In this document: one piece after another, positions 1 to 6,173 of the stretch
How positions within the stretch are numbered: position 1 is the first letter of the stretch
How the letters are laid out: each line of letters starts with the position of its first letter
Virus record (IMG/VR): IMGVR_UViG_3300035670_000767
Coordinates: 1-34,402 of that record
From: a virus
Reading direction: 5' to 3' (one strand)
DNA length: 34,402 nt
Translations under genes and position numbers: made by a program
The notes under the pieces: generated by a model
What the model saw: only the letters and a program-made list of their open reading frames with translations
Database searches by the model: none
Told to the model about the DNA's origin: nothing

Positions 1-25
1 GAACTGTTTTGGATATGTGATAACA

Positions 26-268
26 ATGAAAAGAGAATTTGATTATCAAAAGCTTGTAATGGGATCTTTAATGGCTCGTAAACAACGAAATAACAAGTAT
101 CAGGAACTAGCTAAAAAGCTTCTGCCACCTGCTTTTATTGACTTAGTTCAGACAATTAATAGCAGACAGAAGTTTGAAACAGCTTGCACCATTATTGCAA
201 AACATAATGATTGCTATACCGAGTCAGAGATTGAATTATTTAAACAATGTTTAATTGAGAGGGTATAA
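26..268 (+). CDS. small hypothetical early protein (80 aa)
   Basis: A basic, soluble 80-residue protein of unknown function. No known domain is recognised; there is no signal peptide or membrane segment. A GTG nine bases upstream is also in frame, but the ATG at 26 is preferred as the commoner start; neither has a clear ribosome binding site, so the start is uncertain. The gene is followed within a few bases by a zinc-ribbon gene in the same direction, and both read towards the terminator at 528-550, so they look like the tail of a short early operon whose upstream part lies outside the window. Confidence 0.55.
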   Translation: MKREFDYQKLVMGSLMARKQRNNKYQELAKKLLPPAFIDLVQTINSRQKFETACTIIAKHNDCYTESEIELFKQCLIERV

Positions 269-269
269 A

Positions 270-500
270 ATGAGATACAAAAACGATCCTAAGTGGATAA
301 AAGCAAAGTATTATTCCAAGTGTAGTAAATGCGGAAAAGAGATATTAAAACAGAGTGCCTGTTTTTGGTATCCACTTGACAAATCTGTTTACTGCGAAGA
401 GTGCGGGAAAGTTGCTTCTGCACAGTTTGAAGCGGAAGCATTTGATGAGGAAATGTTAAGGAATCCAGAACCTAATGATTACGGCTCCCCTGACTTCTGA
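270..500 (+). CDS. small zinc-ribbon protein (76 aa)
   Basis: Two CxxC pairs (CSKCGK near residues 17-22 and CEECGK near residues 42-47) form a classic four-cysteine zinc ribbon, followed by an acidic C-terminal tail. Such proteins are common in phage early regions and may bind nucleic acid or a host protein; the target cannot be inferred. The ATG at 270 follows a purine-rich GAGAGGG site; an in-frame TTG at 255 is less likely. The 3' end overlaps the convergent minus-strand gene ending at 479 by 22 bases. Confidence 0.7.
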   Translation: MRYKNDPKWIKAKYYSKCSKCGKEILKQSACFWYPLDKSVYCEECGKVASAQFEAEAFDEEMLRNPEPNDYGSPDF

Positions 501-1027
501 TAATTTACCGATTCTAAAGGCAATACAGGCGCTATTTCAGCGCCTTTTTTATTGTCTATAGTAACACTAGGGCTGATATCAATAGCAGGCAATTCGGCAC
601 TAACAAGACTGATATTGATTACAGGATGCATACTGCCCTCTTGCTTAAGTCTAACCTCAGTCGATTCACCGAACCGTTCCCGATTAAGTTTGCCGATAAT
701 CTCTAAGATACTTTTTTGAGCTATCTGCAGTGCATAATATCTACCCTTAGATATACTTACTTCGTCACGTAATAGTTCAGCTGATATTGTTGATAGTTGC
801 TCCTCTAGCTCGTAACTATGCGCTCTGCGTAACCCCCAAAACTGTTCTTCAAATTCTGGATCGGCTAGCCACATATCAAATTGATGCCTTGGCAGTCTTA
901 AGACTTCACAGACTGCTTTAATCGTCTTAAACCTAGCATCTGCCTTGCGATATGCATCTAAAAAGATTTCCTGCTTTTCCTTCTCGCTTAAATTATTGTC
1001 TAATATATCTGGTAAGTTGTCGGTCAT
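479..1027 (-). CDS. probable terminase small subunit / HTH DNA-binding protein (182 aa)
   Basis: Residues about 20-65 resemble the N-terminal HTH of small terminases: a helix with repeated Ala/Lys, then LPRHQFDMWLADPEFEEQF, which matches the 'HTH followed by W-DPEF' signature of phage terminase small subunits and related packaging proteins. A helical middle with NRERFGEST and a disordered C-terminal tail follow. In packaging it would recognise phage DNA and load the large terminase. It stands alone on the minus strand among early genes, but on a circular map it lies directly upstream, in transcription order, of the portal gene cut by the right end of the window, which fits a TerS-TerL-portal order. 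The start codon has no visible ribosome binding site. A general HTH regulator is the alternative. Confidence 0.6.
   Translation of the reverse strand: MTDNLPDILDNNLSEKEKQEIFLDAYRKADARFKTIKAVCEVLRLPRHQFDMWLADPEFEEQFWGLRRAHSYELEEQLSTISAELLRDEVSISKGRYYALQIAQKSILEIIGKLNRERFGESTEVRLKQEGSMHPVINISLVSAELPAIDISPSVTIDNKKGAEIAPVLPLESVNYQKSGEP
528..550 (+). terminator. rho-independent terminator of the left early operon
   Basis: A six-base-pair perfect stem GGCGCT / AGCGCC with loop ATTTC is followed directly by six T on the plus strand. It would stop transcripts from the genes ending at 268 and 500. It lies wholly inside the 3' coding part of the minus-strand terminase-like gene. On the minus strand there is no T-run, so it should act in one direction only. 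Confidence 0.8.
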
Positions 1028-1044
1028 GGGGTAAATATCAGTAA

Positions 1045-1072
1045 ATAATAGGTTGATTAATCAAAGTATCAG
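1045..1072 (-). promoter_or_regulatory. candidate promoter for the terminase-like gene
   Basis: On the minus strand CTGATA (1072-1067) and TATTAT (1050-1045) are separated by 16 bases, ending about 18 bases before the ATG at 1027. The promoter overlaps the plus-strand promoter at 1053-1081 and shares the TTGATTAATCAA palindrome in its spacer. The -35 is a four-of-six match, so this is moderate evidence only. Confidence 0.35.
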
Positions 1073-1081
1073 CTTTATTAT
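1053..1081 (+). promoter_or_regulatory. sigma70-like promoter with palindromic operator
   Basis: TTGATT (1053-1058) and TATTAT (1076-1081) with the ideal 17-base spacer precede the operon starting at 1134. The perfect 12-base palindrome TTGATTAATCAA (1053-1064) covers the -35 element, which is where a repressor would sit. A second inverted repeat, TAGTAAA (1089-1095) with TTTACTA (1102-1108), lies just downstream of the predicted start of transcription and could be another operator or a leader hairpin. Confidence 0.55.
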
Positions 1082-1133
1082 TAAATTATAGTAAATCTTA
1101 GTTTACTACAATAAATACTTTTCGAGGGAATAT

Positions 1134-1517
1134 ATGGAACTAAATAAACTAGAATTAAATATTTATAATCAGCTTGGATCTGACAATGAAGATGAATTTA
1201 TAGAAACCTTAAAGGATGTTTGCAGAGGCGGTGCAAATGCAGGCTTTTCAGGGTTTACATACTCATCAGAATTATTAGAGTTTTATAATGACAATAAAAA
1301 GCTAATACTTGAGGAGTTAAAAGAGCTGGCCTCTGATATGGGGATCGGGTTGTTGGAGATGATAGCAGGATTTAACTGCTTAAAAGGTTCTGAATTAACT
1401 CAAGATGAAATTGCTGAAATAGTTTATGGCAATTCTGATCATGAGTGCAAATCAATGGTTATTGATGCTCTTTGTTGGGCAGTTTTAGAAAACACTGCTT
1501 TTAAATATGATAGGTGA
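1134..1517 (+). CDS. small acidic protein, possibly DUF7222-like (127 aa)
   Basis: An acidic helical protein. The stretch around residues 28-50, containing CRGGANAGFSGFTYSSELL followed by FYNDN, recalls the Gly-rich 'GC-SG--YY-dt--FYd' segment of a phage protein family I associate with DUF7222; this is from memory and not certain. Function is unknown. It is the first gene after the promoter at 1053 and has a good ribosome binding site (GAGGGA) in a leader similar to those before the genes at 4376, 4765 and 6239. Two further small genes follow with almost no gap. Confidence 0.6.
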   Translation: MELNKLELNIYNQLGSDNEDEFIETLKDVCRGGANAGFSGFTYSSELLEFYNDNKKLILEELKELASDMGIGLLEMIAGFNCLKGSELTQDEIAEIVYGNSDHECKSMVIDALCWAVLENTAFKYDR

Positions 1518-1520
1518 TTT

Positions 1521-1859
1521 ATGACTAAAAAAGACTTTGAGATTATACAAGATTATTTTTTAGGAGTATCTGAAAGGCTTCTTGAAGATGATAACGCCCA
1601 GATTCTAAGTAAACTCTGCGGTAAGCTTGCTATGACGTGGTGCAATACCGATCCTAACAAGGCAGGAGTTATGCTGCTGGACTGTATTAAGTGCTTTAAT
1701 GATGAGATTGCGAGAGTAAATTATAATCGTGGCCTATATGACGGAGTTCAGAATGGCTTAAAGATTATGAGCAAAGCGAAAAGGTTTGAAGGCTCAGAGT
1801 ATCGTGAGGCTGATGATTTTAATAGCACAATAAAGGAGGCAGCCAATGATCACGAATGA
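1521..1859 (+). CDS. small hypothetical protein (112 aa)
   Basis: An acidic, mostly helical protein with no recognised domain. It starts three bases after the preceding gene and overlaps the next by 14 bases, so the three genes 1134-2058 are one translational unit ending at the terminator at 2080-2110. No signal peptide or membrane segment is seen. Confidence 0.6.
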   Translation: MTKKDFEIIQDYFLGVSERLLEDDNAQILSKLCGKLAMTWCNTDPNKAGVMLLDCIKCFNDEIARVNYNRGLYDGVQNGLKIMSKAKRFEGSEYREADDFNSTIKEAANDHE

Positions 1860-2058
1860 GGACGGAATAGCCAATGGTTTAGCAATTCGAAGTTATCTTA
1901 ACTCTGCCGATCTAAAGCTAGATCAAGCTCAATATGAAGCCGTTGCAGAGATTATTGAACTTGCACATCAAGAAGGCAGAATAGCAGGTGGTAAGGCTAT
2001 GTTAAAAGAGATTAAAGAAAGACTTTATCCAGCCCTAGATCTTCTTAAAAACAGTTGA
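1846..2058 (+). CDS. small hypothetical protein (70 aa)
   Basis: A 70-residue helical protein with an AGGAGG ribosome binding site inside the end of the previous gene. It contains a run with Gln-rich helix, HQEGRIAGGKAML and a C-terminal ERLYPALDLL helix. The general pattern (acidic start, aromatic residue, 'G-A-L--I-E-L' helix) is shared loosely with the small proteins at 9532, 9746 and 10646. Function unknown. Confidence 0.6.
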   Translation: MITNEDGIANGLAIRSYLNSADLKLDQAQYEAVAEIIELAHQEGRIAGGKAMLKEIKERLYPALDLLKNS

Positions 2059-2079
2059 TTACCCTCGACAATGTTTTTA

Positions 2080-2110
2080 ACAGCTTGCACTTATTTGCAG
2101 GCTGTTTTTA
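2080..2110 (+). terminator. rho-independent terminator
   Basis: A ten-pair stem (ACAGCTTGCA, loop CTTATT, TGCAGGCTGT, one G-T pair) is followed by TTTTATTT on the plus strand. It ends the 1134-2058 operon and overlaps the last codons of the convergent minus-strand gene. No T-run follows on the minus strand. Confidence 0.8.
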
Positions 2111-2513
2111 TTTGTACCTCTGACACAATATCAGCTATATCAGGATAGCTTTTAACAGGCTCTTTCTTACGTCTGTTTATCCAGTAAAGTAACCTATTCA
2201 TACCACCAACAATCTTAACTTGTTCACTGTCGTTGTTACACCAACTACACATTTTAACAGGTAGATAAGCGATTCCTGCCTGAGCTGGCACACAGCCACA
2301 GTTAGTACACTGGGCAAAACCTGTCCACATAGGTGGCACTATGCCTTTCTGTAAGGCTAGTGTTATCTGGCAGTCAACGATTGAGTCAGGTGTTAGCTTA
2401 TAGCCTTCAGATTTCAGCATCTTCTTGGCTATTGGGGCTAAGTCTTTAAACTGCTTTTTTCTTAAATCCATTAATGATTTATATTTTTTTTCAAAAGAAT
2501 ACGCTTCTGTCAT
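2091..2513 (-). CDS. zinc-ribbon protein of the replication operon (140 aa)
   Basis: The middle carries CTNCGCVPAQ and, about 16 residues on, MCSWCNN: a CxxC...CxxC zinc-ribbon pair. The N-terminal half is a Lys-rich helical region; a basic NRRKK stretch follows the ribbon. It overlaps the upstream helicase gene by 23 bases, so it is co-translated with it and probably serves replication, perhaps as a DNA-binding or primase-accessory protein; this role is inferred from context alone. No catalytic primase motif is visible. Confidence 0.65.
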   Translation of the reverse strand: MTEAYSFEKKYKSLMDLRKKQFKDLAPIAKKMLKSEGYKLTPDSIVDCQITLALQKGIVPPMWTGFAQCTNCGCVPAQAGIAYLPVKMCSWCNNDSEQVKIVGGMNRLLYWINRRKKEPVKSYPDIADIVSEVQIKTACK

Positions 2514-3363
2514 CGTCTTTTTTTCCTCTAAATTCCTTTAAACTTTCCTCTTTTTTTGCTCGTCTTTTTTCTTCCTCATCTGCGACAGTAGAATAAAACC
2601 ACTCAATGTCATCATCTCCTTTAGGCCTGATTTCTATCTGAATTGGTTCTAATACTGATGGATCTTTTGGGCTTAAACATCTGGTTTTTTCAAAATGAAA
2701 CTCGAACACAGTCCCATCTGTAATTTTCCAGTTATCAGGCCGTCTAAGCTGAATAACAATATCAAGAGGGTCTTCTATATCGCTTATTCCTCTTTGCTTC
2801 CCCTCCTTGCCTGAATGATGCACGATTAAAACGCTTATACGCCTTTCCTTGAGGCTAATCAGCCAGTCCCTAAGCTTACCATAGGCTGTCCTGAAATCTT
2901 CCCTTCCTGACGGTTTACAGGCTGCTGATAGGTTATCTATAACCAAGAGCTTAGTATCGCCTATAATGTCATCCATCATCTTCTGACAATCCCTGTCTGC
3001 TAGGTTCCATGTAACACCACCCATATTTTCAAATGTAAACAACCTCACGCCATTTCTTTGAAGCCTAAACATGGCAGCCCTATTAATCATGGCGAACCTT
3101 TCAGTTAGTGCCTGCCTGCCCATCTCGCAATCAAAATATAAAACATTCTCAATGTTAGTTGACCACTTCAGGAAAGGACTGTTTGTAGCTACCGCCTGAG
3201 ACAATCCAAGGCTAAAAAACGTCTTTCCTATACCTCGCCATGAGTGAATCATGCATAAACTTCCCTGCTCCATCCATGGGTCAATAACAAAAGACTTCTC
3301 AGGAAACTCAACCTCGTTTAAATCAACCCAATCATGAGGGGGTTCTGTCATTTTCCAGTTCAT
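2491..3363 (-). CDS. RepA-like hexameric replicative helicase (AAA_25 ATPase)
   Basis: A 290-residue RecA-fold ATPase of the RepA/AAA_25 type found in phages and plasmids. Walker A is SWRGIGKTFF near residues 41-50, with Ser where Gly or Ala is usual in the first position. The acidic strand VLYFDCEM follows near residue 78, Walker B is KLLVIDNLSA near residue 140, and the conserved C-terminal block VLIVHHSGKEGKQRG then SDIEDPLDIVIQL matches the family's sensor and arginine-finger region. It would unwind DNA at the origin after loading by the upstream initiator gene, with which it overlaps by four bases (ATGA). It overlaps the zinc-ribbon gene downstream. Confidence 0.87.
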   Translation of the reverse strand: MNWKMTEPPHDWVDLNEVEFPEKSFVIDPWMEQGSLCMIHSWRGIGKTFFSLGLSQAVATNSPFLKWSTNIENVLYFDCEMGRQALTERFAMINRAAMFRLQRNGVRLFTFENMGGVTWNLADRDCQKMMDDIIGDTKLLVIDNLSAACKPSGREDFRTAYGKLRDWLISLKERRISVLIVHHSGKEGKQRGISDIEDPLDIVIQLRRPDNWKITDGTVFEFHFEKTRCLSPKDPSVLEPIQIEIRPKGDDDIEWFYSTVADEEEKRRAKKEESLKEFRGKKDDDRSVFF

Positions 3364-4166
3364 TTAACCTCTCTGATTAGGCTCTTATTGCCGATGTAGA
3401 AATAACCCCATTCTGCGTCAATCCCTTCGCCTAATAACCACCTATTACCCTTTCCGATCTCCCTGTTCCTCCAGTTCATAATCGTTCTGGCGTGGCATTT
3501 GAGTTCCTTAAACTCTTTTGGCTTTCTTTCAGCATAATCGTTTAACTGGTCAATCCAATAATAAACCTCCTGTTCGTTCTTACACTTTTTGCCTATGGCT
3601 GCGATTTGAGAGCTAGTCATCCATACGACACCACCACGATTGATAAGAGGTTCTTTAAATCTTGATAGGTGTTTAGGAGCATCTGGCGAGTTATCCTGAG
3701 GTTCGGTTTTAATGAGTTCTAACTGAGGTGCTACTGTGTGTATAGTATTCTTATCTTTCTTATCTATTCTTAGTTGTGCTCGTTTGATGCTCGTTTGATG
3801 CTCGTTTAGATGCTCGGTTTGGTGCTCGCTCTCTTTTTCTGGACTCTGATATCTTTCATAATTACAGATAGTTATAAGGCTATACTGGGTGCTCGTTTGA
3901 TGCTCGATTTGTTGTACCGTTTTCAAACCATTTAGAAAACGTTGTACTTTGGCTCTCGACCACTTCCACCTCTTCGCTAATTTAACCTGAGAAGTCATAA
4001 ACTGGCCCCTCTTTATGAGCACTGGCACTGAATCAATAAACAGCTCTTTATCTTTCCAATTTGCATGTAGTAGCATGTCAACCCATGCCTGACCCTTTGA
4101 GAATGTTCCCGATATCCAACATGAGCTTGTAAGTAGGTTTCTTGATAGTTTGATATAATTAGACAT
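3360..4166 (-). CDS. O-like replication initiator with winged-helix N-terminus (268 aa)
   Basis: The N-terminal 100 residues (SRNLLTSSCW, AWVDMLLHANW, then RGQFMTSQVKLAKRWKWSRA and KVQRFLNGL) match the winged-helix domain of phage replisome organisers and O-like initiators. Residues about 85-130 contain a repeated EHQT/HQTS pattern encoded by DNA repeats that look like origin iterons (3777-3911), as in lambda O. The C-terminal part is basic and likely contacts the helicase encoded immediately downstream. No Shine-Dalgarno site is visible before the ATG; the promoter at 4271-4300 probably drives it through a leader of about 100 nt. Confidence 0.8.
   Translation of the reverse strand: MSNYIKLSRNLLTSSCWISGTFSKGQAWVDMLLHANWKDKELFIDSVPVLIKRGQFMTSQVKLAKRWKWSRAKVQRFLNGLKTVQQIEHQTSTQYSLITICNYERYQSPEKESEHQTEHLNEHQTSIKRAQLRIDKKDKNTIHTVAPQLELIKTEPQDNSPDAPKHLSRFKEPLINRGGVVWMTSSQIAAIGKKCKNEQEVYYWIDQLNDYAERKPKEFKELKCHARTIMNWRNREIGKGNRWLLGEGIDAEWGYFYIGNKSLIREVK
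3736..3911. other. candidate origin of replication: iterons plus AT-rich stretch
   Basis: Seven copies of a TGCTCG-headed unit start at 3777, 3788, 3799, 3811, 3823, 3890 and 3901. The best three read TGCTCGTTTGA and the spacing is 11-12 bases, about one helical turn. Next to the cluster, 3736-3775 is AT-rich with strong purine/pyrimidine bias, suitable for melting. The arrangement inside an initiator gene, iterons then AT-rich DNA along the coding strand, is that of the lambda O gene. Origin function is inferred. Confidence 0.6.
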
Positions 4167-4247
4167 AGCAAAAAATAAATAGTTGCCTAATTAAATCGGG
4201 TTTGGTAGGATCTTCTTGTCAGAGAAAAATCGCTTACCCGATCTAAT

Positions 4248-4274
4248 AGCCCCCTTGTGGGGCTTTTTCTTTTA
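4248..4274 (+). terminator. rho-independent terminator
   Basis: Stem AGCCCC / GGGGCT with a five-base loop is followed by TTTTTCTTTT on the plus strand. No plus-strand gene ends here, so it either insulates the regulatory region from antisense read-through of the replication operon or ends a small unrecognised RNA. Just upstream, ATCGGGT (4195-4201) can pair with ACCCGAT (4236-4242). Confidence 0.7.
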
Positions 4275-4300
4275 TACCTCCAGAACAATCGTTCTGACAA
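4271..4300 (-). promoter_or_regulatory. promoter of the replication operon with operator in its spacer
   Basis: On the minus strand TTGTCA (4300-4295) and TATAAA (4276-4271) are 18 bases apart, each a five-of-six match to sigma70 consensus. The perfect inverted repeat CAGAAC-N4-GTTCTG (4281-4296) fills most of the spacer. This is a typical repressor position. The core GAAC-N4-GTTC equals the LexA box known from Gram-positive bacteria, which may be chance or a phage repressor site. Confidence 0.6.
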
Positions 4301-4340
4301 GTACGAAAAATCTTTCATATTTCATAATGTTTTATCCTGA

Positions 4341-4375
4341 TATAACCTAATAGCTCTTAACTATTCGGGAGGATT
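4341..4375 (+). promoter_or_regulatory. -10-like element and conserved leader before the gene at 4376
   Basis: TATAAC at 4341-4346 could be a -10 box, but the -35 position holds no good match. The following leader, CTTAACTATTCGGGAGGATT, closely resembles the leader before the exonuclease gene at 6239 and those at 4765 and 1134. Confidence 0.35.
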
Positions 4376-4696
4376 ATGGCGACTACATCACAGGACAACG
4401 AAACAATTATTTTAATCAACGATGCTGATCTAAGAGATGGCTACTTTAGGTTCTATACAACCAAGGAGTTAGACTATAATAGATTACTCAAGATTGCCGG
4501 AGACTCCCTATTTTCACCGACAAAAGTTACACAAACAAAAGATGGCCTTACTACATCATGGGATTGCAGAGTTCCAGTGTCTTTCCTCCAGCGTAGACGG
4601 TGGTTAATTCGCAAGAAACGGGTAATACCGCCTATCTCTGAGGAGAAAAAAGCAGAGATGGTCGCAAATTTAAGAAAAAGAACTAAAGTTATATAA
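4376..4696 (+). CDS. hypothetical early protein (106 aa)
   Basis: A soluble 106-residue protein with a very basic C-terminal half (LQRRRWLIRKKR and a Lys/Arg-rich tail), suggesting nucleic acid binding, though no domain is recognised. The start has a strong GGGAGG site. The gene stands alone between the divergent promoter region on its left and its own terminator at 4719-4750, so it is a single-gene transcription unit next to the replication operon; a regulatory or replication-accessory role is possible. Confidence 0.65.
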   Translation: MATTSQDNETIILINDADLRDGYFRFYTTKELDYNRLLKIAGDSLFSPTKVTQTKDGLTTSWDCRVPVSFLQRRRWLIRKKRVIPPISEEKKAEMVANLRKRTKVI

Positions 4697-4718
4697 ATTT
4701 CTGCCGATAGCTTATTTA

Positions 4719-4751
4719 ACCGATTGAGCGTTCAGTCGGTTTTTAACTTTT
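4719..4751 (+). terminator. rho-independent terminator
   Basis: A nine-pair stem ACCGATTGA / TCAGTCGGT (one T-G pair) with loop GCGT is followed by TTTTAACTTTT. It lies between the gene ending at 4696 and the lipoprotein gene starting at 4765, so the lipoprotein is expressed either by read-through or from an unseen promoter. Confidence 0.8.
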
Positions 4752-4764
4752 CGGGAGAATAATT

Positions 4765-5001
4765 ATGAAGGTTTATTTTGTTGCTCAGGTTTTATTAGCT
4801 TTTACCTGTATTTACTTTTTGTCTGGTTGCGCTTCAATTATTGGGATTAAGGAATACCAGTCCGGAGATACTCGAATTAGCTTTGTTACTGGGTATGATG
4901 TTGGTGCTGCCTTTAACGGGGTTGATACTGTTGATAACAATAGAGGCATTAAGCCCGGCGCAGGTTACGTCAATACTGCTACGAAAAAAGGTGCATACTA
5001 A
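4765..5001 (+). CDS. small phage lipoprotein (78 aa)
   Basis: An N-terminal hydrophobic signal ends in LSGC (Cys about residue 22), a type II lipoprotein cleavage site. The mature part is about 57 residues, polar and Gly-rich, with no recognised domain. It would be an outer- or inner-membrane lipoprotein. Phage lipoproteins of this size serve in superinfection exclusion or as outer spanins; the mature part is not Pro-rich as in Rz1-type spanins, so exclusion is as likely. A conserved TTCGGGAGAATAATT leader precedes the ATG. The stop overlaps an ATG at 5001 whose frame looks non-coding. Confidence 0.7.
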   Translation: MKVYFVAQVLLAFTCIYFLSGCASIIGIKEYQSGDTRISFVTGYDVGAAFNGVDTVDNNRGIKPGAGYVNTATKKGAY

Positions 5002-5040
5002 TGAAGTACGGTTTAATTCAAGAAATGGTAGGTAGAATTT

Positions 5041-5274
5041 ATGTTCAAAAACGCAGTAGATATCTTTACAAAGTGTATAGCGCACTTAATAACATGGGCG
5101 ATAATAAATTGCGTCCTGATAGGTGCGTATCAAATAGGCCGACACTGGCACTTATACACACTAAAGAACCAAGTAAACATGAGAGAGTTCATAGACTCGC
5201 TGTCAGACCAACAAAGGAGCGATGTAGCAGAGGCTATGTTCTTATACGAAAAGGCTGAAAAAACAGGTAAATAG
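5041..5274 (+). CDS. small single-pass membrane protein (77 aa)
   Basis: Residues about 12-33 form one hydrophobic membrane segment (IAHLITWAIINCVLIGAYQI); the remaining C-terminal half is hydrophilic and ends with an acidic helix. It follows the lipoprotein by 39 bases and may work with it in the envelope, for example in exclusion or lysis. The overlapping frame 5001-5258 is Arg-rich without membrane or domain features and is not annotated. The ribosome binding site is weak (GGTAGG). Confidence 0.55.
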   Translation: MFKNAVDIFTKCIAHLITWAIINCVLIGAYQIGRHWHLYTLKNQVNMREFIDSLSDQQRSDVAEAMFLYEKAEKTGK

Positions 5275-5793
5275 CTAACTTGAGGGCGGGTTGTTAAGAC
5301 CTGCCCTCTCTACAAATTCCCAGTACTTTTTGCTTGCCTGAGCTGTACTCCTTAGCTTCCTATAAAAGGTAGTAGTACAGATTTTATAAGAGCCTTCACT
5401 TCTGCCAACACACTTTAGATACCTTACCCACTCATCATCAGACCAGCGATTCCTGAGTTTTGTCTGCCTTGTTGATCCAGATAATATTCTTGATTCGGGC
5501 TGCTTAAATTTCCTCTCAACTGTGACGCAATATGTCCTTACTTTCATCCCCGCCTGAGTGTAGCTTGTTGCTCCTGATACGTTGTTAGGACCGCCAAGTC
5601 TGCATATAATCCTAGTAATTGTGGATAAACTTGTAGTGACTATGTAGAAGTACTTTCCACGAGGCGGAACGCAGATAATTACATCACCAGATTTGAGATC
5701 CCAAAAGAAATTTGAGTTAAATCTTTTAAGCGGAACATCAGCCTTTTTAGAAAGGGCTGTCGTCTTCTTCAGGCTTAGGGACTTCGATTTCAT
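5275..5793 (-). CDS. hypothetical protein (172 aa)
   Basis: A basic protein of unknown function. The N-terminal 25 residues are Lys/Ser-rich; the rest mixes beta-prone segments (DVIICVPPRGKYFYIVTT) with a basic C-terminal region containing RWSDDEWVRYL. It is the last gene of the minus-strand operon headed by the HTH gene at 6167. Its first 47 bases overlap the end of the preceding gene and no ribosome binding site is visible before the ATG, so a shorter product is possible. The hairpin at 5282-5308 lies in its last codons. Confidence 0.55.
   Translation of the reverse strand: MKSKSLSLKKTTALSKKADVPLKRFNSNFFWDLKSGDVIICVPPRGKYFYIVTTSLSTITRIICRLGGPNNVSGATSYTQAGMKVRTYCVTVERKFKQPESRILSGSTRQTKLRNRWSDDEWVRYLKCVGRSEGSYKICTTTFYRKLRSTAQASKKYWEFVERAGLNNPPSS
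5282..5308. other. long hairpin between convergent genes
   Basis: GAGGGCGGGT and ACCTGCCCTC pair over ten positions (one G-T) with a seven-base loop, just past the convergent stops at 5274 and 5275. There is no T-run on either strand, so a rho-independent terminator cannot be claimed; it may block 3' exonucleases or slow convergent polymerases. Confidence 0.45.
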
Positions 5794-5995
5794 CTAATAG
5801 AGGAAATTGTGTGTTAAGGGTATCTCTTATAGCCGCTACCTGCTCTAAGAAGTAGTAATTTGACTTCTTCCACTCACCAGAAGCCTTATCTTTGTATTGT
5901 TTTTCAATGGTAAAATACTTTTTGTCATCTTTCTGCCAAAGTATTATCGCCACTCCGCCGTCTAGCTTTACTACCTTTATTTTTTCTGCCGCCAT
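5747..5995 (-). CDS. hypothetical protein (82 aa)
   Basis: A small protein with a beta-rich first half (KVVKLDGGVAIILWQKDD, then a KYFTIEKQYKD strand) and an acidic Pro-rich tail ending DDSPF. The acidic end with a terminal Phe is reminiscent of the tail of single-stranded DNA-binding proteins and the size is small for one; this is only a suggestion. It overlaps the HTH gene upstream by 71 bases and the gene downstream by 47, an unusually compressed operon. Confidence 0.6.
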   Translation of the reverse strand: MAAEKIKVVKLDGGVAIILWQKDDKKYFTIEKQYKDKASGEWKKSNYYFLEQVAAIRDTLNTQFPLLDEIEVPKPEEDDSPF

Positions 5996-6167
5996 GCTTA
6001 TTTTTCATCCATTTAAATACTTCGTTTAGATTATATCTGACTGTTTTGCCATGCCTATAGTACGGCAAACCACACTTCTGTCTCCAGTTAAACACTGTTA
6101 ATGTGCAGACACCTAGCACCTGTGTCAGCTCTGCCGTATCTACCATCACAAACTTTTCTTTGTCCAT
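5925..6167 (-). CDS. AlpA/excisionase/MerR-like HTH protein (80 aa)
   Basis: Residues about 8-55 form a HTH_17-type winged helix: TAELTQVLGVCTLTVFNWRQ, GLPYYRHGKTVRYNLNEV and FKWMKNK, the usual order for excisionase/AlpA regulators that bind DNA. The C-terminal 25 residues are very basic. Its promoter (6174-6202, minus strand) overlaps the promoter of the exonuclease gene, so the protein may control the switch between these units. The -10 box ends only seven bases before the ATG and no ribosome binding site exists, so the mRNA is probably leaderless. Confidence 0.75.
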   Translation of the reverse strand: MDKEKFVMVDTAELTQVLGVCTLTVFNWRQKCGLPYYRHGKTVRYNLNEVFKWMKNKHGGRKNKGSKARRRSGDNTLAER

Positions 6168-6173
6168 GATTAA

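Noticed and set aside
3777-3911. CRISPR-like short repeats
   Set aside because: Units of 11-12 bases without unique spacers, inside a coding gene; they fit iterons, not CRISPR.
4195-4274. Small RNA ending at the 4248-4274 terminator
   Set aside because: The hairpins suit a short RNA, but the only TATAAT upstream (4154-4159) has no -35, and the same DNA is well explained as the leader of the minus-strand replication transcript.
5001-5258. 85-residue Arg-rich frame overlapping the membrane protein
   Set aside because: The composition is typical of a shadow frame, and the 5041 frame has a clear membrane segment.
4765-5274. Spanin pair (Rz/Rz1) for the lipoprotein and the following membrane protein
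   Set aside because: The lipoprotein comes first, is not Pro-rich, and the membrane protein lacks a long periplasmic coiled coil; both are far from the holin-like genes.
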